Shown here: positions 1-8,637 of the stretch, in pieces
Layout of the letters: each line of letters begins with the position of its first letter
Position numbering within the stretch: the stretch's first letter is position 1
DNA from: Lignipirellula cremea
GTDB lineage: Bacteria > Planctomycetota > Planctomycetia > Pirellulales > Pirellulaceae
Direction: 5' to 3'
DNA: 64,000 bases
Assembly: GCF_007751035.1 (NCBI RefSeq)
Contig: NZ_CP036433.1
Location: forward strand, 2,089,001 to 2,153,000
Translations under genes and position numbers: made by a program
The notes under the pieces: generated by a model
Database searches by the model: none
Told to the model about the DNA's origin: nothing
The model's input: the letters and a program-made list of their open reading frames with translations, nothing else

Positions 1-1
1 G

Positions 2-76
2 GTCGAAAAAGCGAAAGACCTGCCGCTCCGCCTGGCCGGTCCCAACGGCGTATTTGAAGCTAAACCTAACTACTAA
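2..76 (+). CDS. 3' end of an unidentified protein (partial)
   Basis: The first codons of the window form an open frame of 24 residues ending in ...FEAKPNY and a TAA stop at 74-76. The start lies outside the window. The stretch is too short to assign a family. It runs in the same direction as the lipoprotein and ABC exporter that follow, with about 140 bases between them, so it could belong to the same operon or to a separate upstream gene. Confidence 0.45.
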   Translation, partial: VEKAKDLPLRLAGPNGVFEAKPNY

Positions 77-215
77 CTGCCATTCGCCATGCGACTTGCC
101 CCGTGGGAATCTTGCCGTCCCGCGGGGAGGTCGCCGCTGCCTGCGAACGCTCGTCTCGAGTGGGCGTCCAACCGGCAGCCGGCTCTCATTGATTTACCTC
201 TTTAAGGAGCAACCC

Positions 216-752
216 ATGTTGCGCACCCTTCAATTTTTCGGACTGATGATGCTCTTGCTGGCCAGCGCCAGCGGCTGCAGCGATCCGGCCGCCAAGGCCA
301 ATTCCCAGGCGCCCCGCGACCTGACCGCAGAAAAAGCGAAGTACCTGCTGAACGAAGAACCCGACGGCGCTGTAGGCGTGATCATTGCCCGTGAAGACGC
401 CAAGGACCAGGACGAGATTGTCCTGGTCGCACGCATCGGCGGCCGGAAAGAACCGTTCATCAAGGATCGCGCCGCCTTCATGGTGATCGATGCTTCGATG
501 ACGGTGGTGGCCGACGGCGCCGAAAGCGAAGCCGGTCAGATCTGTATGGACGATTGCTGCGCCAGCCTGCGGGCGGATTGCACCACGCTGGTCAAAATTG
601 TCGACAACCAGGGGAAACCGCTGGCGATCGACGCCCGGCAACTGCTGTCGGCCGAGGAAAACGATATGGTCGTGATCAAAGGGAAGGTCGAGCGGGATGA
701 GAAAGAGGGCGCCTTTACGATCGCCGCTTCGGGCGTATACGTCCGCAAGTAG
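216..752 (+). CDS. putative lipoprotein, unknown function, upstream of ABC exporter
   Basis: A 178-residue protein with a lipoprotein signal: hydrophobic residues 6-17, then a lipobox ending ASGC with Cys21 as the lipidation site, so it is expected to be membrane anchored. The ATG at 216 is chosen over an in-frame ATG at 54 because AAGGAG lies 7 bases upstream and the signal peptide begins there. The mature part contains a cysteine cluster (CMDDCC, then another Cys eight residues later) that could bind a metal or form disulfides; this is only a guess. The C-terminal half resembles a small beta domain. The spacing to the ABC exporter genes suggests a shared operon. No family was recognised. 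Confidence 0.75.
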   Translation: MLRTLQFFGLMMLLLASASGCSDPAAKANSQAPRDLTAEKAKYLLNEEPDGAVGVIIAREDAKDQDEIVLVARIGGRKEPFIKDRAAFMVIDASMTVVADGAESEAGQICMDDCCASLRADCTTLVKIVDNQGKPLAIDARQLLSAEENDMVVIKGKVERDEKEGAFTIAASGVYVRK

Positions 753-887
753 TTCGCCCGTTCGTCCCTGTTGGCGAATTTTCCCGGCGGCGATCCGTTC
801 GCCGCAGGGATCCGCATACTGCTTCCCGCCGTGGCTTTGGTCCTGGCGGGGTGCGATTGCCGGCTGTCCTTTTTTTGGGAATCGATC

Positions 888-2057
888 ATGTTTGCTATGC
901 GACTCCTGCCGTGGGAATACGGCGTGCGAAACCTGTTTCGCCGGCCGACCCGCACCGCCTTGACGCTGGCGGGGCTGACAACGGTGATCCTGTTGATTTT
1001 TGTGGTAGTCGCGTTTATCCGCGGCCTGGAAGCGTCGCTGGCTGCCAGCGGCGACGACGATGTGGTGCTGGTCTATGCGCTGAGCAGCGGGGCCGATATC
1101 GAGAACTCCTCGATCCCGGCCCGCACGCCGGCTCTGCTGTCGGCCAGTCTGGATGGCGTCCAGCAGCGGTTCCAGACGCGATGCATTTCGCCCGAGCTGT
1201 ATCTGGGCACGCGCATCCAGGTGCTGAAAGAACAGATCAAGGGACTGGGGCTGGTCCGTGGGGTCACCACGGCGGCCCCGCTGGTGCGCAGCAAAGTGCA
1301 GATTACCGAAGGTAACTGGCCCGGCCCCAGCGAAGTGCTGGTCGGCAGCCTGGCCCACTCCAAGCTGGGATGCAGCAAGGACTCGCTGGCGATCGGCGAG
1401 CGGGTGCAGTTCGACGGCCGCGACTGGCGCGTCAGCGGACGCTTCTCCGCCGGCGGCTCCGCGTTTGAATCGGAAATGTGGTGTCCGCTGGACGACATGC
1501 AAGCCGCCCTGAAACGCCAGGATCTGAGCCTGACGGCCGTGAAACTCTCGCCGACCGGATCGCCCGCCGATGTAGAGCTGTTCTGCAGTGAACGGATCGA
1601 CCTGGAACTCAAGGCGGTGCCCGAGTCGGTCTTTTACGCCTCGCTGCAGCAACACTACAAGCCGGTGCGGATGCTGGGCTGGCTGGTCGTGTGGCTGATC
1701 GCCGGGGCCGGTGTATTTGCGGGACTCAACACCATGTACGGCGCCGTGGTCGGTCGCATCCGCGAACTGGCCACCTTGCGAGCAATCGGCTTTCGACGCC
1801 GGGCCATCACGCTCAGTCTGATCCAGGAAGCCGTGCTGCTGGCGGTTGGCGGATCGCTGATCGCTTCGGTGCTGGCTTTCGCACTCATCAATGGTACGGC
1901 CGTGCGGTTCACCATGGGGGCCTTTGTGCTGCGGGTGGATAGCGTGGCGATTGTGGTCGGGTGCGGAACGGGCCTGTTACTGGGACTGCTGGGCGCGATT
2001 CCGCCCGCCATGAAGGCCATGCGGTTAGCCATCGTCGAAGGCATCAAGTCGGTCTAA
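888..2057 (+). CDS. ABC transporter permease, FtsX/MacB type
   Basis: A 389-residue inner-membrane permease. It has an N-terminal transmembrane segment (about residues 22-42 of the chosen start), a long periplasmic domain, and three C-terminal transmembrane segments flanking the conserved cytoplasmic stretch [20 protein letters not shown], typical of FtsX-domain permeases. The ATG at 888 has GGGA seven bases upstream; an in-frame start at 771 would add an unlikely leader. It lies before a membrane fusion protein, an ATPase and a second permease, so it is probably half of a heterodimeric MacB/DevC-like exporter that uses ATP-driven mechanotransmission rather than a classical channel. Substrate unknown. 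Confidence 0.88.
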   Translation: MFAMRLLPWEYGVRNLFRRPTRTALTLAGLTTVILLIFVVVAFIRGLEASLAASGDDDVVLVYALSSGADIENSSIPARTPALLSASLDGVQQRFQTRCISPELYLGTRIQVLKEQIKGLGLVRGVTTAAPLVRSKVQITEGNWPGPSEVLVGSLAHSKLGCSKDSLAIGERVQFDGRDWRVSGRFSAGGSAFESEMWCPLDDMQAALKRQDLSLTAVKLSPTGSPADVELFCSERIDLELKAVPESVFYASLQQHYKPVRMLGWLVVWLIAGAGVFAGLNTMYGAVVGRIRELATLRAIGFRRRAITLSLIQEAVLLAVGGSLIASVLAFALINGTAVRFTMGAFVLRVDSVAIVVGCGTGLLLGLLGAIPPAMKAMRLAIVEGIKSV

Positions 2058-2085
2058 CGGCCTGCGGTAAGGAAAGGGAAACTGT

Positions 2086-3705
2086 ATGAGTGGAAAGATT
2101 GATCTCAGCCAGCTCGCCGTCGACAGGGCGGAGCCCGCACGGCCGCGACTGCAGCCCCGGCGTCGCTGGTTCAGCCGCTACGTGCTGCCGGTCGGCATCC
2201 TGCTGTCGTTTGGCGGCTTGCTGGCCTGGGCGACCAAGGACAGCCTGCTGCCTTCCCAGCCGGTGACCGTGCTGCCGGTGATTGTCGCCAAAGCGCAAGT
2301 CCAGCAAAGCGGATCGCCCCTGTTCCAGGCGGCCGGCTGGATCGAACCGCGGCCGGCGGCCGTGGTCGTGTCGTCGCTGGCGCCGGGCGTGATTGAAACG
2401 ATGCATGTCGTCGAAGGGCAGCTTGTCGAAGCCGGCGAGCCGCTGGCCCTGCTGCTGGATGTCGACGCCCGCATCGAACTCCGCCAGGCCCAGGCCGAAC
2501 AGGACCTGCGGGCGGCCGATCGCGAAGCGGCGGCCGCGGAATTGGAAGCGGCCCAGCTTGCCTTCGATAACCCGCTGCAGCTGCAGGCCGATCTGGCCGA
2601 AGCACAATCGGTGCTGGCCCAGATTGAAGCCGAGCTGCAGGGCATCCCATCGGGACTGGCGGCGGCCCATACTCGCCTGGATCTGGCGGAGCAGAACGTC
2701 GAGAACAAACGCAGCGCCAAAGAAGCGATCGCCGGCCGGCTGCTCCGCGACGCCGAGTCGGAACTGGCTACCGCCGCCGCCGTGTCCCAGCAACTCGTCG
2801 TCCGTAAACCGCTCCTGCAGCGGCAACACCAGGCGCTCCAGGACAAGGCAACCGCCCTCGCTTCCCAGCTGGAACTGCGGCTGGAAGAGAAACGCCGACT
2901 GGGCAGCGCTGCGGCCGCGCTCAAAGCGGCCGAAGCCCGCCTGGAGCAAAGCCGCATCGCGGTGCAAACGGCCGAGCTGCAGCTGGAACGGATGATCGTC
3001 AAGTCGCCCATTACCGGTCGTGTGCTTTCGATCCATGCCGCCGCCGGCATGCGGGTGGTCGGCATTGATCCGCACTCGGAAAAAGGCTCCAGCGCGGTGG
3101 TCACCCTGTACGATCCAACCCGACTCCAGGTGCGGGTCGACGTGCGACTGGAAGATGTCCCCCAGGTGGCTTCGCTGCAGACGGTCCGTATTGAAACGGC
3201 CTCCGCCGGCGGCGTGCTGCTGGGCAGGGTCATTGGGGTGACGTCCGTCGCCGACATCCAAAAGAACACGCTCCAGGTGAAGGTCGCCATCGATAATCCG
3301 CCGCAGGTGATCCGCCCGGAAATGCTGGCGCAGGTCACCTTCATGGCGCCGGAACGGCCAGCCGCCAGCGAGGCGGAGCAGGAACAATTACGCGTCCTGG
3401 CGCCGCGGCAACTGGTCCAGGGGAGCGCTGGCGACGCCTTTATCTGGGTGGCCGACCTGGCCGGCAAGCGGGCCGAAAAGCGTTCGATTTCGCTCGGTAT
3501 GGCCGGCGACAAAGACCTGGTCGAAATCGTTTCCGGTCTGACTCCGACCGACAAACTGATCAGCGGCGGTCGCGAGTCGTTGACTCCCGGCCAGCGCATC
3601 CGCGTGACGGCCGAAGATCAATCGATGGGCTCCTCCGCCATGGAAAACCCGCGCGTCGCCAGCGGTTCGCCGTCGTCCGTCCCCGCCAGCCTCACCGAAA
3701 GGTAA
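2086..3705 (+). CDS. HlyD/MacA-family membrane fusion protein
   Basis: A 539-residue periplasmic adaptor. It has a short cytoplasmic N-terminus, one transmembrane anchor (about residues 31-48), a split biotinyl-lipoyl-like domain (first half near residues 85-130, second half at MIVKSPITGRVLSI), and between them a long alanine/glutamate-rich alpha-helical hairpin (about 130-300) as in MacA, DevB and HlyD. A beta-barrel domain follows. It starts 28 bases after the preceding permease with AAGGAAAGGG upstream, and ends 3 bases before the ATPase gene. It would link the inner-membrane ABC proteins to an outer-membrane partner that is not encoded here. Confidence 0.9.
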   Translation: MSGKIDLSQLAVDRAEPARPRLQPRRRWFSRYVLPVGILLSFGGLLAWATKDSLLPSQPVTVLPVIVAKAQVQQSGSPLFQAAGWIEPRPAAVVVSSLAPGVIETMHVVEGQLVEAGEPLALLLDVDARIELRQAQAEQDLRAADREAAAAELEAAQLAFDNPLQLQADLAEAQSVLAQIEAELQGIPSGLAAAHTRLDLAEQNVENKRSAKEAIAGRLLRDAESELATAAAVSQQLVVRKPLLQRQHQALQDKATALASQLELRLEEKRRLGSAAAALKAAEARLEQSRIAVQTAELQLERMIVKSPITGRVLSIHAAAGMRVVGIDPHSEKGSSAVVTLYDPTRLQVRVDVRLEDVPQVASLQTVRIETASAGGVLLGRVIGVTSVADIQKNTLQVKVAIDNPPQVIRPEMLAQVTFMAPERPAASEAEQEQLRVLAPRQLVQGSAGDAFIWVADLAGKRAEKRSISLGMAGDKDLVEIVSGLTPTDKLISGGRESLTPGQRIRVTAEDQSMGSSAMENPRVASGSPSSVPASLTER

Positions 3706-3708
3706 CCC

Positions 3709-4425
3709 ATGTCTCTGGTCGAAGTGATCAACGTAACCAAGCAGTATCTCAGCGGCGAGGAAACGATCACGCCGCTGAGCGAAGTGAGCCTGACGATCGA
3801 ACGGGGCGACTTTGTGTCGCTGATGGGCGCCAGCGGCTCCGGCAAGAGCACGCTGCTGAACCTGATCGCCGGCATCGACGAAGTCACCTCGGGACAGATC
3901 ATCGTCAACGGCAACGATATCGCCCGGCTCTCCCGCGGCAAGCTGGCCGACTGGAGGGCGGCGAACGTCGGCTACATTTTCCAGACCCACAACCTGATCC
4001 CCGTGCTGACCGCGTACGAGAACGTCGAAATGCCCCTGCTGCTGCTCAAGCTGTCGGCGGCCGAACGACGGAAGCGGGTCGATATCGCCCTGGAGGCCGT
4101 CGGCCTGACCGATCGCGCTTCCCACTACCCGCGGCAAATGTCGGGCGGGCAGGAACAGCGCGTTGGCGTCGCCAGGGCGATCGTCGCCAGCCCCACGCTG
4201 GTCGTGGCCGATGAACCGACGGGCAACCTTGATGATGAAACGACCGAGCAGATCCTGGAACTGCTCCGCCGCGTCAACGACGAGTTGGGTATCACCCTGT
4301 TGATGGTGACCCACGACCTGGACGCCGCGCGTGTGTCGAAACGCCGCATCGTACTGGAACGCGGCAAGCTGATCGAGAAAACCGATTCCGGCGGAAAAAC
4401 GTCCGCCAGCCATCGCGTCGCCTGA
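3709..4425 (+). CDS. ABC transporter ATP-binding protein, LolD/MacB type
   Basis: A 238-residue cytoplasmic ATPase of the MacB/LolD/FtsE group. It shows a Walker A motif GASGSGKST near residue 40, a Q-loop (YIFQTHNL), the signature [14 protein letters not shown], a Walker B motif with catalytic glutamate ([12 protein letters not shown]) and an H-switch (MVTHD). The signature is MSGGQEQR where most relatives have LSGGQQQR. The gene follows the membrane fusion protein by 3 bases and precedes the second permease, so it should power the exporter encoded by both permeases. Confidence 0.93.
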   Translation: MSLVEVINVTKQYLSGEETITPLSEVSLTIERGDFVSLMGASGSGKSTLLNLIAGIDEVTSGQIIVNGNDIARLSRGKLADWRAANVGYIFQTHNLIPVLTAYENVEMPLLLLKLSAAERRKRVDIALEAVGLTDRASHYPRQMSGGQEQRVGVARAIVASPTLVVADEPTGNLDDETTEQILELLRRVNDELGITLLMVTHDLDAARVSKRRIVLERGKLIEKTDSGGKTSASHRVA

Positions 4426-4500
4426 CCTGTGCAATAGGCCCGACGCCCGCCGTCGCCTGACGAAAGCCCGCTACACGCCGCCCGCATCCAGGAGTGTTCC

Positions 4501-5646
4501 ATGTTCAAGTTTGTGCCGTATGTACTAAAAGGGATGTGGGGCCATCGCGCGCGGACCATGCTCACGATCAGCGGCGCCGCGGTGGCGCTGTTTGTGTTCT
4601 GCTTTGTCGGCGCCGTGCAAAGCGGTCTCACGCGGCTGACGCAGGACAAGCAGTCGCAACGCACGCTGATCGTCTTTCAAGAGAATCGCTTTTGCCCGCA
4701 AAGCAGCCGGCTGCCGCAGGACTATGTGCGCCACATTGCCAGGCAGCCGGGCGTGGTCGATGTGATCCCGATCAAGGTGTTCACCAACAACTGCCGGGCC
4801 AGCCTCGATGCGATCGTGTTCCAGGGAATGCCGGCCGACAAGCTGCAGTCCACGCGCGAGCTGACGTTGCTGCAGGGGGACTGGGGCCGGTACGAGAAAC
4901 TCGACGACGGCGCCCTGGTCGGCCAGGCGGTGGCAGGCCGGCGCGGCGTGAAGGTGGGGGACAAGTTCAGCATCGGCGGGGTGACGGTGATGGTCGCCGG
5001 TATCTTTCGTTCGGCGACTCCGGCGGAGGATAACCTGATTTTCACCCATCTCGATTTTCTGCAGCGGGCCCGCGGCGGCGCCGATGTCGGTACGGTCACG
5101 CAGCTGGAAGTGCATCTGAACGAAGAGGCCGATGTGGAAGCGACGTCGCTGGCGATCGATCAGCATTACCGGGGCGGTCCGGTCGCCACCACCACCCGCA
5201 CCAAAGGGATGTTCCAGGCCGACACGCTCGCCGATCTGGCCGAGCTGATCGGCTTCATCCACTGGCTCGGTTACGCCTGCGTCGGTCTGGTGCTGGCGCT
5301 AGTCGCGACCACGACCGTCATGTCGGTGCAGGACCGGATCAAAGAACACGGCGTGCTGCAGACGATCGGCTTGCGGCCTTCCCGCATTTTCCAGCTGGTC
5401 GTGCTGGAAAGCACGCTGCTCAGTACGGTCGGCGGCTTGCTGGGGATCGGCGTAGGCTTTGCGGTGCTGGCGTTCAGCGGCCTGGCGGTATCGGCGGAGG
5501 GCGTTTCGATTGCGTTCCGTCCCACGCCTGATCTGCTGGTGGTCGGCACGCTGGTTTCCATCGGCGTCGGCCTGCTCGCCGGCATCGCCCCCGGCATCCA
5601 GGCGGCGCAGACGCGGATCATTCATGCCTTGCGGCACGTGGGCTAA
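4501..5646 (+). CDS. second ABC transporter permease, FtsX/MacB type
   Basis: A 381-residue permease with the same plan as the protein at 888-2057: a transmembrane helix near the N-terminus (about 20-40), a large periplasmic domain, then three C-terminal helices with the conserved stretch [20 protein letters not shown]. The start has AGGAG at a good distance upstream. Two different permeases with one ATPase and one adaptor suggest a heteromeric exporter. The pair differ clearly in their periplasmic domains, where substrate or partner recognition would lie. It is the last gene of the operon; the next genes are on the opposite strand. Confidence 0.88.
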   Translation: MFKFVPYVLKGMWGHRARTMLTISGAAVALFVFCFVGAVQSGLTRLTQDKQSQRTLIVFQENRFCPQSSRLPQDYVRHIARQPGVVDVIPIKVFTNNCRASLDAIVFQGMPADKLQSTRELTLLQGDWGRYEKLDDGALVGQAVAGRRGVKVGDKFSIGGVTVMVAGIFRSATPAEDNLIFTHLDFLQRARGGADVGTVTQLEVHLNEEADVEATSLAIDQHYRGGPVATTTRTKGMFQADTLADLAELIGFIHWLGYACVGLVLALVATTTVMSVQDRIKEHGVLQTIGLRPSRIFQLVVLESTLLSTVGGLLGIGVGFAVLAFSGLAVSAEGVSIAFRPTPDLLVVGTLVSIGVGLLAGIAPGIQAAQTRIIHALRHVG

Positions 5647-5734
5647 CGCTGCCTGCCCCTGCGACGCTTGCCTGGGCAAAGCACCCGGCGGGGGAGAGTA
5701 CGAAAGCGGACCGTTTACGGGTTCTCGTACGAAA

Positions 5735-6109
5735 TCACCACGGATCGTAATGCCAGCTTGCGAGGGCGAAAAAAATCCAGAGCAGCGTGAACAGGCTCCC
5801 CAGGACGATGCCGAAGCAGGCATGCGCGACGCCCTGCAGGGACGGATTCCGGTGATATCTCACCAGTCCCAGAATCCCCATCCCGATGGCCGGAACGGAG
5901 AAAAATAATCCACAGCAGGGCGTCGCCCCGCACATGCCCAGGAAAAAGGCCCAGTGCGACGCCTTGTTGTCGTGCGACGGCCGGCCGGCAGTCCCGTCGT
6001 CAACGATCGGAGGCGGCGGCAAGCCTTCGTATCCCGCATGCTGCGGGGACGCGTACGGATTCTCGCGCGAGGGATTATCTCTCTGGGGATTTTCAGGACG
6101 GGAGGTCAT
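5735..6109 (-). CDS. DUF4190-like small membrane protein, paralogue A
   Basis: A 124-residue protein with a proline/asparagine-rich cytoplasmic N-terminus containing NPYASPQHAG, then two hydrophobic segments (about residues 58-85 and 100-120). The layout fits the DUF4190 group of small membrane proteins common in planctomycetes. The start at 6109 is chosen because its N-terminus aligns with the neighbour at 6270-6644; an earlier in-frame ATG at 6154 adds an unconserved leader. The second hydrophobic segment carries GIVLGSLFTLLWIFFALA. Function unknown. Confidence 0.7.
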   Translation of the reverse strand: MTSRPENPQRDNPSRENPYASPQHAGYEGLPPPPIVDDGTAGRPSHDNKASHWAFFLGMCGATPCCGLFFSVPAIGMGILGLVRYHRNPSLQGVAHACFGIVLGSLFTLLWIFFALASWHYDPW

Positions 6110-6269
6110 CGTCAGCCGGTCTCCGGCTTCAAAGAAACACGATCGACTTGCCATCGTAGCGATACGTCGCCGCCATCGCGAATCGTGCGGCCAGCGATGC
6201 GCATGCGTGGGAGTTCGAACGTCGACGAGTTCTTTGTGTCGCTCCTGAATGCCGCGTCGCGACGGCCCT

Positions 6270-6644
6270 CTAGCGATTCGACTCTGCGATGAGGGCGATG
6301 ATCACCAGCACGCCGACTGCGCCCCAGACCAGGGTGAAGAAGCCGCCCAGGACGATGCCAATCCAGGCGTGCACGGACCCTTTGATGGCCGGATTTTTGC
6401 GACGTCTCTGCAGTCCCATAATTCCCAGCACCAGCGCGGGAATGGCCAGCGCCAAACCGATGCACGGGAACAGCGAAAAAATGCCCAGATAATAGGCCAG
6501 CAGCGCCGGCCAGTTCTTGTACGGCACCACGCCGCCGGTGGCATCGCCCCCACCGCTCGGCGGCGGCGACATGCTACCCTGGCCTCCATGCTGAGGAGTC
6601 GCATACGGGTTATCGCCAAAAGGATTATTGGAGTCAGAAGACAT
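6270..6644 (-). CDS. DUF4190-like small membrane protein, paralogue B
   Basis: A 124-residue paralogue of the protein at 5735-6109, with the same length and plan: a hydrophilic N-terminus with NPYATPQHGG, a glycine/proline linker, and two hydrophobic segments ending GIVLGGFFTLVWGAVGVLVI. The two genes are in tandem, 160 bases apart. They probably arose by duplication and may act together in the membrane. Function unknown. Confidence 0.75.
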   Translation of the reverse strand: MSSDSNNPFGDNPYATPQHGGQGSMSPPPSGGGDATGGVVPYKNWPALLAYYLGIFSLFPCIGLALAIPALVLGIMGLQRRRKNPAIKGSVHAWIGIVLGGFFTLVWGAVGVLVIIALIAESNR

Positions 6645-6820
6645 TGCCCGTCACCCTGGGGAATTCAAAAAAACACACTTAACCCGTAATGATAGCGGTG
6701 CGAGACCGCGGCAGGGAGCAGGGATGCCAGGCAGGCGTTTTGCGCCGAAAGAACTTTCGCTCGAGCGCGTGCAGTGGGCCGGAGATTGTCTTTTGAGGGC
6801 GCCAGCGCCGGGGCTGCCGT

Positions 6821-7509
6821 TTAGACGCTGCTGACTTCCGGCTGGAGTTCCTCAGCATTGACCGTTTCACCGCGGGCTTTGCGATTGAGTTCGGCCTGGG
6901 CCTGGCTGGCGGCGGCGAAATCGCGGGCTGCCTCCCCTTCTGCCGCTTCAGAGAAACGGACGGTAAGCGCCAGGAACGAGCAGCAGGTAACGGTCGCCCC
7001 AATGATCAGCAGGGCCATCGGCCAGGCGGTCTCGTAACCGAGCAGGCTCCCTTTGAACAGGAATCCGGCCGCGACCGCTCCCGCATTGCCGCCCGCGCCG
7101 ACGATGCCGGCGACCGATCCCAGTGCGCGTTTGTTGATAAAGGGCACGACCGAGAAAGTGGCGCCTTCGGACATCTGCACGAACAGGCTGAACACCAGCA
7201 GCGACCACACCCGGTAGTCGACGACCGCCGCCAGGAAGGCCCCTTTCTTCTTTTTCGGTTCCGGCGGTTCACCTCGAGCCCGCAGGTCTTTGTCGTTGCC
7301 GTCGGGTGCGTCTTGCGTGAGAAAAAAGTAGGCGACGCCTGTCAACATACAGACGGCTCGCGCACAATCTTCATCCTGGGCGCAATACCGAACCAGGCGA
7401 AAAAGCACAGAAAGAATGCAAACCAGGACATGGGGAAGGGGCGCATTTGCGGCATGCCCTGCTTGAAGAAATTCCCCCACAACTTCGAGGTCTTGCTTTT
7501 GAATTCCAT
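6821..7509 (-). pseudogene. NarK-type nitrate/nitrite MFS transporter, remnant with internal deletions
   Basis: Pieces of a major-facilitator nitrate/nitrite transporter (normally about 450-500 residues) lie on the minus strand. From 7509 a frame encodes the N-terminus with KLWGNFFKQGMPQMRPF and the first membrane helix (SWFAFFLCFFAWFGIAP), and it stops at 7342. The middle and C-terminal parts continue in another frame from about 7373: the loop ..YFFLTQDAPDGNDKDLRA, then DYRVW joined directly to SLLVFSLFVQMSEGATF, then the conserved VVPFINKRALGSVAGIVGAG and the last helices. Compared with the family, most of helices 2-6 and another block before FSLFVQMSEG are missing, and the first junction is out of frame. 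It cannot encode a working transporter. No nitrate-reduction genes are nearby. Confidence 0.85.
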
Positions 7510-8108
7510 GCTCAATCTTCTCAACGGTTAGCGCAACCGCAAGTCGACTGCAGGCGTCGCATGGGAGGAGGGCATGCGATCAGGACGCATGCGGCAAGGC
7601 TCCCGTTCTGGGTTCGCAGTGCAGATGCAAGCGGCAGCTACCGTCACTTCACAAACACACGCCGTCGCCGTCGCGCAGCAGCAGGGCTGGGACGCTGCGA
7701 GTTTCCGCTCGATCCAAAAAACGCACGTCCGCTCCCGGCCATCCCCGATTGGCCGATCGTTTCGTCGTTTCGCCCCGCGTCGAATGCGTGCGTCTGGCGC
7801 CTGATAGTTGCGCTGTCGCGGTGTGTCCTTCGGTGATTCACAAATAATTTGAGCGCTGCGGAAGCCATTTCAAAGGTGCGTTTTCCTTTTCATTCGCGGC
7901 AATTGGACGGTTTGCCTGTCATCCTGCAGCAGGCCTGTCGTCTTTTAATTGGCCCGAAAGTTGCTCACCCTACTGTCTTCGCCATGGAAACCAGGACGGC
8001 CTGACGGGCAGCCGGCCGCGGGTTTCCTTCCCTCCTTCTTTGGCGCTCCGATTTTCTCCGCGAAATCGGCGGTGAACTTTCTTTGGAAGCGAGTGCGGAC
8101 TGGCCAAC
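7510..8108. other. 600-base non-coding stretch
   Basis: Upstream of the NarK remnant and downstream of the small-protein terminator I see no convincing gene. The short open frames here have no recognisable domain and no good ribosome-binding site. It may hold the former promoter region of the transporter. Confidence 0.4.
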
Positions 8109-8134
8109 AAAAAAGGACGCCACCAGGCGTCCTT
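8109..8134 (-). terminator. Rho-independent terminator of the small-protein gene
   Basis: Read on the minus strand, a 9-bp perfect stem (AAGGACGCC/GGCGTCCTT) with a 4-base loop runs straight into a T-rich tail. It lies 25 bases downstream of the stop codon of the gene at 8159-8419. Confidence 0.8.
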
Positions 8135-8158
8135 CATGTTGCGATCGTTGTCGGGCCG

Positions 8159-8419
8159 TTATTGGCCTTCGACCGACGGTTCGAGTTCTTTCAGCGAACG
8201 ACCCAGACGGCGCCGTTTGGTCGGCGTGCTCTTTTTGGTCGGCAGGTTTTTCTGACCGCTGTCGCCGCTGCCTGACTCGGTTTCCAGCAGGCTGGCGACC
8301 CGCTGGTTCAGTTCGGCGTTTTCCGGCGGCATGCCAATCTGTTCCACCGCGTCGGAAACTCCGAGCAGCACCGATTGGCGAACGCCTTCTCGAATCCAAG
8401 TGAAGAAGTTAAAGTCCAT
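8159..8419 (-). CDS. small conserved planctomycete protein, unknown function
   Basis: An 86-residue protein beginning MDFNFFTWIREGVRQSVLLG, with a possibly amphipathic first half and a strongly basic tail rich in Lys, Arg, Thr and Ser (KKSTPTKRRRLGRSL). The start at 8419 is supported by GAAGG six bases upstream; an in-frame start at 8530 would add an unlikely leader. The gene is monocistronic, with a clear terminator just downstream. The basic tail might bind nucleic acid or membrane lipids, but nothing in the sequence proves a role. Confidence 0.7.
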   Translation of the reverse strand: MDFNFFTWIREGVRQSVLLGVSDAVEQIGMPPENAELNQRVASLLETESGSGDSGQKNLPTKKSTPTKRRRLGRSLKELEPSVEGQ

Positions 8420-8533
8420 GCGATTCCTTCCATGAAGATGCGATTCCCAGCACCTAGACGGCGCTTTGCTTCCAGCTAAAACCGACAATACCGAAACCCG
8501 CAAATCCTGTCCAGTGAAGTCTGGCGGCAAGCG

Positions 8534-8553
8534 GGAAGCGATTAGCGATTAGC
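8534..8553 (+). repeat. 20-bp interspersed motif, copy 1
   Basis: The 20-mer GGAAGCGATTAGCGATTAGC, which contains two copies of GCGATTA, lies between two minus-strand genes. An exact copy occurs in inverted orientation at 12632-12651. Confidence 0.6.
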
Positions 8554-8576
8554 GGAAGTCGATGCGTACCGTCCTT

Positions 8577-8607
8577 AAAAAAAGCCGCGCGTCGGGGGAC
8601 GCGCGGC
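8577..8607 (-). terminator. Rho-independent terminator of the VIT/vWA gene
   Basis: On the minus strand, a perfect 10-bp GC-rich stem (GCCGCGCGTC/GACGCGCGGC) with a 4-base loop is followed by seven T residues. It lies 30 bases past the stop of the gene at 8638-10887. Confidence 0.88.
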
Positions 8608-8637
8608 CTGGTTGGTTCGGGCTATCTTCGGCGGTGA

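Noticed and set aside
186-1655. 489-codon minus-strand open frame
   Set aside because: It covers the lipoprotein and permease genes in antisense, has no domain and a composition typical of shadow frames.
7574-7836. Overlapping plus-strand frames upstream of the NarK remnant
   Set aside because: Several frames overlap each other, with low-complexity Arg/Ala composition and no start signals.
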